Positions 8,113-14,167 of a stretch of 14,167 nt of DNA are shown here, one piece after another; within the stretch, counting starts at the first letter, position 1, and every line of letters starts with the position of its first letter. The stretch spans positions 1-14,167 of the forward strand of contig JAACJK010000154.1 of assembly GCA_013368325.1 (NCBI GenBank), written 5' to 3'. The position numbers and the translations under genes are program-made. The notes under the pieces were generated by a model. That model saw only the letters and a list, made by a program, of their open reading frames with translations, made no database searches and was not told the DNA's origin. This stretch comes from Ephemerocybe angulata. Its lineage: Eukaryota > Basidiomycota > Agaricomycetes > Agaricales > Psathyrellaceae.

Positions 8113-10966
8113 TTAATTAACTATAGATTCTATAACCTCAGTTTTAGGACCGTGGCCTTTAACCTTAATTGTGAATAATTCAGACTTTACTATGTAAGGT
8201 ATCGTATTAATCAATAATCCTTTACTATTATAAACTAACTTACGCTTATTCGCGTGATTTGAACCTTATAAGAATGGCTGAGTATTTGAATATTAACAGC
8301 TTCTTTATTTTTTGCCCATTTATCTTGTTGGATAGATAGGGAGCTGTCTTTATTTAGTATTTCGTAGAAATCATTAAAGGATAAGCCAGTATTATTAGCC
8401 ACCTTAGAAGAAAGACCCTTAATTTAACTACCATTTTTCCGGTTTCTAATTCTAAAACGTATGCCTTGGGGCTTATGAATAAGCCTTTTTAATATTATGC
8501 TCTAACTTTAATTGCCCGATATCACTACCGATTATACCAGGCATTAGAGTGCCCATTTGTTGCGTGTCCTTATCTACTACTATGCTATCGGTATCGGAGT
8601 AGAATAATTCCAGGTCATCGTTATTTTTGAATTTACTCATAAAAACCCTACCCATAGCCGAAATAGCACTAGAGATAGCCACATTCGTACTAGAATGAAT
8701 ATTCAAGCTATCGAACATTCTATCAGTTTGGTCTTGAGTAAACGTCACTAGTGCATGGCTATGGCCTATGGAATAATAGATTCGATGTTATTTATAGTAT
8801 TTTATTAATGATGGTTAATAACTGGTTAAAACTGTCTTTATTCAAAATCTCGAAGGATTTGAACTGATCCTGCATTCCGAAGCGCCCATATAAGCTATTC
8901 ATTAATATTTTTGCAATGAAGTTCATAGGGTCTGATTTGCTATACTCGGATCTAAGACTGTAAAGTTCTGTAATATAATCCTTGAAAATGTTTGCCTTTT
9001 CAGTAAATAATATCCCACTTAATATTTCAAACTGGTATCCGAATTTCTGAGCATTCTTTATTTCTTCCGAATAAAGGTTAGCATAAAATTCTCCCAGGAC
9101 CGAGCAAGTACTTTCTACGCTGTTTATAACAGTTTTTTTCTGTATAATTGGATGTTTCAAGCCTAAAGGAGCCGTAACTTTACAGTAGAAGAAACCTTGC
9201 TTATCCGGAAAGTAGCCTGTAGGGTCACCTTCAAATCTAATTGGATATCCTATAGGCACCTCGACGTTTTGCATGATATAAGGATACAAACTGTTTACAT
9301 CATAATAGTATAAATTATTTCTCGTTGAAACTGAGTCGGGTATAACATTTGTAGGCAAATACATGTCAGTAGCCCCTCCAGTGTAAGATGTTCTGATTTG
9401 TTTTTGAAGAGTGCTCTCAAGAGTAGGTATATTAAGATTTGCCTTAAAATGTGCCTATAAATTCCAAAAGTTAGACTAGTAATAGTCGGATATTTAGAAA
9501 TATTAAGTTTCCATCTATTTCAAATTAATAAGCCGAACTTTGATAGTACTTCATGTAGAGAGATACAGTCCAGTTGGCAGTACTTAATAGCTTCAGCTTT
9601 AAGTATCCAATTATTATTGAATTTTGAAGCATAAACTATTGTACTCATCCTGTGTAATATCTGGGAAAAATTCAATTGATGGAACAGGTCCAATATAGTC
9701 TAAGTTATTTTTGTTTACAAACCCATGAGGAAAGAAATCCTTTTGTGAATTACCGTTAAATGATTTAGCTAGATCCCTTAGGTTACCTAAAAGGATTTGA
9801 TAGCTATCCACAAATTTTAAAGTTACTGGACCAGAACCGGTTGTTTTTGTGAAATCGAAAGAAATTAATTTGTTATTATTAATTAAAGGAGATACTTTAC
9901 CATATTCTATCAAGTAAGGCATTAAGAAAACACTATCAAAGTTAGCTAGGTTATGAATATAAATGTTTTTCTGTCGTTTTCTTATGAGTTAGTGTATTTA
10001 TACAATCAAACATCATTTCTTTAACAGAAATGTAATCACTTAAGAAAAAACTTATTTTTGAGGAGCCATCGAAAAAGCTGATTAAGTACGGAACCATTAC
10101 TTGTTCGCCATTATGTTTAGCCTCGATGTAGGTTTCTATATCTAAAGTAAGAAAATCTTTAATGTACTTAGTTTCAGGTTTAATTTTCGAAAGGAACCGT
10201 GTAGGTTTCTGTTCAAAATTTAACTCTTCCTGGTTAGTTATAAGATTACATACATAAATTCTGTCCTTAGCTACTAATCTACTAGGGTCGTCAATTGTTC
10301 TTATGAAATAGTTGTCGTTTATTTGTTTATCAACTATTTTATTTGTGTTTTTTTGAATTACCCTTAGGTGTAAATTTAATATTATTAATTTTACCATCTA
10401 CAACAGTAGGATGTATTTCAAAGAAATTTGTTATGTGAGTAGTCACAATAAATTCAGATCCTTTATCGGTAGTAACTAAATCTGTTAACGGGATACCAAA
10501 TTCTAGTGGATTTAAAGTAATAGGAATCTGATATTTATAATAATTTATTGTGTTAAGATCTCGTTCTTTAATTTCCAATTGATTTCCTTAGCTAAACCCT
10601 TTCTAATTCCAAAACTGAATACTACTTTTCTTAATTCAACGTTGTTGTATCCATCTGTTTTTTATTTAACAAGTCCCATAAATATTGGATGTAGAATTCT
10701 AATGATTCGTTAGTTTTGTTTAAAAATACCATTTGTCCTAATGTTTTAGGTATATTATCGTTTGTAACTAGTCTGAAAGATACCATTATGTGATGATCGT
10801 CTTTAATATTGAATACTTCTTTTTCAAAGAAATACTCTACTGCTTTTCTTAACAATTTTTTGTCTAAAATTGAATAAGAAATAAAATCGAATGAGAAGTT
10901 TTTCCAATTTAATAATTTACCTGTTGCCTTTCTAGCTAATGTTTTTATATTAAAAAACCTTATCAA
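8113..10966 (-). CDS. dpo: Mitochondrial plasmid-type family B DNA polymerase (right copy, near full length, frameshifted)
   Basis: This is a protein-primed family B DNA polymerase, related to phi29-type and fungal linear-plasmid enzymes, with 3'-5' exonuclease and polymerase domains. About 951 codons are present. Approximate residues: Exo I LTLDIETY (273), Exo II HNLANFDS (340), Exo III YCQLDC (463), motif A DVNSLYPYIM (559), motif B KILMNSLYGRFG (690), motif C YSDTDS (790), then KAY and KIKG. Every catalytic acidic residue expected is visible. Frameshifts occur near 10655, 10575, 10350, 9955, 9630, 9455, 8795, 8490, 8425 and 8265. The stop is TAA at 8115-8113. A TGA near 9522-9520, shared with the left copy, is read as Trp. 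No ATG start is seen: the frame opens right beside an A11 run and a repeat, so the 5' end is uncertain. It is a selfish-plasmid gene, not a host replication gene. Confidence 0.9.
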
Positions 10967-11198
10967 TTTTTTTTTTTACTACAACTGGCCTAGGCCTGGA
11001 TTAGTAAGTAACAAAAAAAAATTATAAAGATGTTTTGTCTAATAACTCCGCATCAACTCCTTCTATTCATTCAACACTAAAAACTTTTATAAAAACAAAA
11101 CAAATAAATATTCATTTAATCCAAATATAATTTATTTTTACTTTTTTTAATCACTTTTTTATATAAAAAAAAGTAAAAATAAAAAAGTAAATAACCAC
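10967..11198. other. Spacer between tRNA-Ile and dpo
   Basis: Beside the dpo 5' end lies a GC patch with the perfect palindrome GGCCTAGGCC (10987-10996) followed by the recurring word GGATTAGTAAGT. Next comes mixed-composition sequence with a 39-codon minus-strand frame (11141-11022) that needs two TGA codons read as Trp. It ends in an AT hairpin at about 11143-11176 (ACTTTTTTTAATCACTTTT ... AAAAAAAAGT). No known gene is recognised. Confidence 0.6.
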
Positions 11199-11268
11199 TA
11201 AGCCCAAAAGATTTGAACTCCTACAAATTCCTCATCAAGAAATCATTCTACCATTAAATTATAGGCTT
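11199..11268 (-). tRNA. trnI: tRNA-Ile (GAU), probable
   Basis: Acceptor AAGCCTA pairs with TGGGCTT if one T is shared or missing at the T-stem junction; D arm ATTT ... GAAT with GGT; anticodon stem ATTTC/GGAAT with loop TTGATGA, giving GAU; T arm AGGAG/CTTTT with loop TTCAAAT. The base after the anticodon is G, whereas tRNA-Ile normally has A37, so either a base error or a different identity is possible. It is first of four tRNAs lying with rns on the minus strand. Confidence 0.75.
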
Positions 11269-11507
11269 CTATTACTTTTGTTCTTAGTCAGTAATTTTTG
11301 TTTTAGTCGCCCAAGTAAAAAAAAAAAACAAAAAAAATAAAGGATTAGACTAGGGTAGGTTTTTTTTTTTTGTTTGTCAGTTATTTTTTTGTAACAAATA
11401 CAAAAAAAAATTAGAATGGCAGTTGACTTTTTTTATATAAAAAAAGTGATAAAATTGATTATAGTGATACAAGGATATTAAAATATCCCCAACACTATCT
11501 TTGAAAC
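11269..11507. other. AT-rich hairpin spacer
   Basis: It holds a copy of the palindrome-centre element (11378-11414, CAGTTATTTTTTTGTAACAA then a run of A and TTAG) and a perfect 22-base palindrome ACTTTTTTTAT/ATAAAAAAAGT at 11426-11447 flanked by TTG and GAT. No gene is seen. Confidence 0.6.
11378..11414 (+). repeat. Second copy of the element at the palindrome centre
   Basis: It starts CAGTTATTTTTTTGTAACAA and ends in an A run plus TTAG, matching 4847 to about 4884 apart from single-base differences. It is the only other copy found by eye outside the inverted repeat. Confidence 0.6.
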
Positions 11508-11591
11508 AATACGAACAAAGACTTGAACTCTTAAGGATTACTCCCACTTCTGCTTAAGGAAGATTGTTTACCAATTTCAACATATTCGTAT
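11508..11591 (-). tRNA. trnL: tRNA-Leu (UAA)
   Basis: Acceptor ATACGAA/TTCGTAT is a perfect 7-bp stem; D stem GTTG/CAAT with GG in the loop; T-loop TTCAAGT. A long variable arm with stem GGGA/TCCT marks a type II tRNA, as expected for Leu. The anticodon loop reads CTTAAGCA, eight bases instead of seven, so one extra base (probably a C) is suspected; it still presents UAA followed by G37, usual for Leu. Confidence 0.85.
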
Positions 11592-11890
11592 ATTATTATT
11601 TTTAATAAAAAATAAGTAGTAATTGTAATTAATTAGATAAATAATAAATAGCCCTAGTATCACTTTTTTTTTTCTTTATCACTCCTATTACTTATTTTTT
11701 TGTTTTTTTTGTATTGACTTTTTTTTATATTAAAAAAAGTGATAAAATTAGGCCTAATTTTTTGTTTTATTTGACTTTTTTTTTGTTGACTTTTTTTATT
11801 GTTAATAAAAAAAGTGATACAAAAAAAGTGATAAAAACAAAATTAAAGTAAATAAAAAAACAAAAAAAACAAAAAAACAAAAAAATTAAA
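11592..11890. other. AT-rich hairpin spacer with three related palindromes
   Basis: Units at 11714-11743 and 11786-11818 both begin TTGACTTTTTTT and end AAAAAAAGTGAT, with inner sequence TATAT and ATTGTTAAT respectively. The first runs straight into GGCCTAATTTTTT. A third partial TTGACTTTT start lies at about 11771. No gene is seen. Confidence 0.6.
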
Positions 11891-11961
11891 CAAGAGTGAG
11901 GCGATTCGAACGCCTACAAACAATTTTGGAGATTGTGATACTACCATTATACTACACTCTC
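11891..11961 (-). tRNA. trnW: tRNA-Trp (CCA)
   Basis: Acceptor GAGAGTG/CACTCTT (one G-U), discriminator G as is usual for Trp, D arm with ATGGT, anticodon stem ACAAT/ATTGT with loop CTCCAAA (anticodon CCA), and T stem AGGCG/CGCCT with loop TTCGAAT. The fold is clean throughout. Anticodon CCA reads UGG; fungal mitochondria that decode UGA as Trp often have UCA instead, which matters for the TGA in dpo. Confidence 0.93.
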
Positions 11962-12243
11962 TTCTTTTTTTTTTATCACTTTTTTTTATAATTAAAAAAA
12001 AAAGTAATACTAATAATTCCCTTACTTTTTTAATGTTTATCTTTTTCGGTTACCCTTCTATCACTTACCGCAGGGTTATATAAAAAAAGTCAATAATAAT
12101 TGGGCTATTATTTTTTTAACTTATTTTTTTTGTATCTATCACTTTTTTATTACTTTTTTTTATTTATATAAAAAAAAAGTGATAAAGATAAAAAAGTCAA
12201 CACAACAAAACAAAAAAAAAAAATAAGTGATAACAAATAAAAT
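11962..12243. other. AT-rich hairpin spacer
   Basis: Hairpins with TATCAC ... GTGATA ends lie at about 11973-12006 and 12137-12186. A short mixed patch (12038-12078, with GGTTACCCTTC and CCGCAGGGTTAT) is not recognised. No gene is seen. Confidence 0.55.
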
Positions 12244-12316
12244 TGGAGAAAGATAGATTCGAACTATCATAATTATATTGCAAAATATAACCGATTAACC
12301 ATTATCAGATTTCCCC
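12244..12316 (-). tRNA. trnA: tRNA-Ala (UGC), probable
   Basis: Acceptor GGGGAAA/TTTCTCC has a G3-U70 wobble pair and discriminator A, the classic alanine identity signals. D stem TGAT/ATCG, T stem ATAG with loop TTCGAAT. The anticodon stem TTATA/TATAA encloses an eight-base loop TTTTGCAA; removing one T of the run gives TTTGCAA and anticodon UGC (Ala). Reading it as GCA (Cys) would need two changes and would ignore G3-U70. It is next to the 3' end of rns. Confidence 0.8.
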
Positions 12317-12441
12317 TAATTTTTTTCTGTGTTTTTAAAAAAAAAATAATTATAATTTAATTATTTTTATTTAAGGCTAATTTTATTAGTGTCGTGTGTC
12401 GACTTTTTTATCTGAAAAAAAAAAATTAGAAACAAAAATAA

Positions 12442-12451
12442 GGGGGGGGGG
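12442..12451. repeat. Run of ten G (C on the rRNA strand)
   Basis: G10 stands out in AT-rich sequence, about 20 bases beyond the 3' end of rns on its own strand. Its length may be inexact in noisy sequence. Confidence 0.7.
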
Positions 12452-12467
12452 TTTAGATTTATTTTCT

Positions 12468-14042
12468 TTATTATCCAGCAGCACTTTCCAGTACAGCTAC
12501 CTTGCTATGACTTTTGAGATGTTACTCAGAAGAGTTCACTAATATTAATAATATAAAACAAAAAGTAAGTTTAGTTAAAATATTCATTTACAAAACAAAA
12601 AAATTTTGTAATTATATGCATAATAGCTTATCCCTATCTAAGCTTCTTCCCAGCGACAGACAGTTAGTTCATCACGAATAAACTTCACCGTTGCGTAATG
12701 ATCAACGATTACTCGAAATTCCTCCTTCATGTTGTCGAATTTCAGACAACAATCTGTCTAAAAAAAATAATTAACTTTTTTTAATGATTTGCTAATTATT
12801 TTTATCTAATTATTGCATCATTTTGTAAAAGTTTTTATAGCACATTTATAGCCCAGTTCATGAGGGCCATAACGACTTGTCTTAGTCCCAAATGTATTCC
12901 TTTAAAATACAACAAAAGTTAAGTAAAAATTAACAATAGGGATTTCGTCCGTTAGTGGAGTTAACCTAACTTTTCACAATACGGACTGAAGACAGCCATG
13001 CAACACTGTAAACGAATTTCCATAAAATGGAAACTACTCAAAATATTTTTAAGATATTTTGGATATACAAGAACTGGTAAGATTTTACGCGGATTATCGT
13101 ATTAAATAGCATGCTTCACTTCGTTTGCTTCGAGACCGACTAATTTTTTTGGTTTCAGTTTTGCAACCGTACTCTCAAGGCGGAATGGTTAACGCGTTAG
13201 CATCGTTATCAATTCTTTAATTAACAAAACTACCATTCATCGTTGACAGTGAGAGGTATCTGGGTATCTAATCCTATTTCTTATTCTCACCTTCGTTTCT
13301 CAGCGTCAATCATTTATAGATAAAAAGCTTTCACCTTTAGTATTCCATCTAGTATCTACGGATATCATCCCTACACTAAATATTATTCGGTTTATCCTCA
13401 ATATGATTCTAGCTTATAGTTATTCATTTTTAAATACTAAATAATTAATAGTATATAGCTAATTAAAAATAGAACTTTTGTAAGCTGCCTACACACCCTT
13501 TACGCCTTTTTAAGGTGATTAACGTTCGCGTTTCTGGCGTTACCGAGTCTTCTGGCACCAGTAATTTAGACAACACTATTAGTAAAGTAATATCATTTTT
13601 TTCCTTTACGTTATCATAAATACCACCTACTAACTTGGTTTTATGATTTCAGTTAGCTAGTTCACTCTTGCGAGCATTGACTAATATTCTTGACTGCAGA
13701 TTGCTTATGCAATTTGGGACTTCTCATTCCCAATGTGGCCAGCGGTTCTTTCAAACTTAGCTATTGATCGTAGGCTTGGTAGGCTTTTACTCTACCAACT
13801 ACCCTTAAACAAAATAAATCAATTCTTATAGTGGAAAATTTCCTTTTTGTTATAAATAGCTAAATTTATTTTTATCCTCTATTTGAGAGGTCTATAAGGT
13901 ATCTAATTATTATTACTCACCTGTACACCTTGTTCTAGCCTTTTAATTAAAGTAATAAAAAGGTAGTAGAACAAACGATTTGCATGTCTTAAAACTACTG
14001 AAAAACGTTCAATCTGAACCAAAATTAAATTCTTATTATTAA
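12468..14042 (-). rRNA. rns: Mitochondrial small-subunit ribosomal RNA, complete
   Basis: Conserved SSU segments appear in order on the minus strand: GGTTCAGATTGAACG near the 5' end (about 14020), GACATGCAAATCG (about 13980), the CACATTGGGAATGAGAAG region (about 13725), GGTGCCAGAAGACTCGGTAA (about 13540, the 530 loop), GGATTAGATACCC (about 13265), GCTAACGCGTTAA (about 13190), GCATGGCTGTCTTCAG (about 12990), GTCGTTATGGCCC (about 12875), GAGTAATCGTTGATCA (about 12705) and the 3' minor domain TCATAGCAAGGTAGCTGTAC (about 12505). Length is about 1575 bases, compact for a fungal rns, with no intron seen. Ends are estimated by likeness to bacterial 16S and may be off by 10-20 bases. Confidence 0.95.
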
Positions 14043-14065
14043 TTTAATATATTAATTAAATTGCA

Positions 14066-14103
14066 GGGCCTAATTTTTTTATTGTTACAAAAAAATAAGC
14101 CCA
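14066..14103. repeat. GC-ended AT hairpin upstream of rns
   Basis: GGGC ... ATTTTTTT pairs with AAAAAAAT ... GCCC around ATTGTTAC. It is the same element type as 4215-4244, with one end GGGCCTAA and the other TAAGCCCA. It sits 25-60 bases before the rRNA start. The remaining bases to the window end are AT-rich, with no gene seen. Confidence 0.6.
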
Positions 14104-14167
14104 GTTAATATATTGTATAGTATATGCTCTAGTTAATTAAAAAAAAAACAAGCAATATTTATATTTA

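Larger units (their letters stand above)
4844..9716 (-). repeat. Right arm of giant inverted repeat
   Basis: This arm mirrors 1-4830 around a 13-base loop (4831-4843). It is generally the fuller copy: its tRNA folds without gaps, while the left tRNA lacks four bases. Both arms nevertheless contain private indels that break reading frames. The mirrored match reaches the window's first base, so the true outer boundary of the repeat cannot be set. Right of 9716 the dpo gene continues as single-copy sequence within this window. Confidence 0.97.

Noticed and set aside
1..9716. Calling all four nad4 and dpo copies pseudogenes
   Set aside because: The frameshifts are single-base, mostly in homopolymers, and differ between arms, with conserved motifs intact. 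Sequencing noise explains them better.
11199..11268. Reading this tRNA as tRNA-Ser (UGA) by shifting the loop
   Set aside because: The shifted stem does not pair and there is no long variable arm. GAU with stem ATTTC/GGAAT fits best.
12244..12316. Reading this tRNA as tRNA-Cys (GCA)
   Set aside because: It would need two changes in the anticodon region, and the acceptor has the G3-U70 pair and A73 expected for tRNA-Ala.
10967..12467. A CRISPR-like array in the repeat-rich spacers
   Set aside because: The repeats are self-complementary A/T hairpins of varied length with no regular spacing or unique spacers.

Overview
This window reads as fungal mitochondrial DNA, probably from a basidiomycete (Agaricomycetes-like). 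It is very AT-rich with long A/T homopolymers. It carries a small-subunit mitochondrial rRNA, mitochondrial-type tRNAs, the complex I gene nad4, and a plasmid-type family B DNA polymerase (dpo). Both dpo copies have an in-frame TGA at the same place, as expected under genetic code 4 (TGA = Trp). The taxonomic call is inference from gene content and protein style; no database search was possible.

Layout. Positions 1-9716 form one giant palindrome. Arm 1-4830 is the reverse complement of arm 4844-9716, separated by a 13-base loop. Going outward from the centre, each arm holds a tRNA with a GCA anticodon, an AT-rich spacer, nad4 reading outward, a spacer of about 1.1 kb with GC-rich hairpins, and dpo reading inward. 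nad4 and dpo are therefore tail to tail. The left dpo is cut by the window edge, so only its second half is present; the right dpo runs on to about 10966 and looks nearly complete. From 10967 to the end the sequence is single-copy: tRNA-Ile, tRNA-Leu(UAA), tRNA-Trp(CCA), tRNA-Ala(UGC) and a complete rns, all on the minus strand and separated by AT-rich hairpin spacers.

State of the genes. All four protein-gene copies are broken by one-base insertions and deletions, mostly in homopolymers. The breaks differ between arms: where one copy is shifted the other is usually in frame. The left arm is also 43 bases shorter than the right. This fits an unpolished long-read sequence better than decayed genes, and it keeps open that the palindrome is a foldback (chimeric-read) artefact. 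There is a biological precedent: as I recall, in the mushroom Agrocybe aegerita two inverted nad4 copies were described in connection with integration of a linear plasmid. A real plasmid-linked inverted duplication is therefore also credible.

How the parts relate. nad4 encodes a proton-pumping subunit of complex I. rns and the tRNAs serve mitochondrial translation. dpo is not a host replication gene but a selfish-element polymerase of the protein-primed type carried by linear mitochondrial plasmids. The spacers share a small vocabulary of hairpin repeats (GC-containing words joined by A/T runs) found between almost all genes but not inside the protein genes. The palindrome centre lies in one of these elements.
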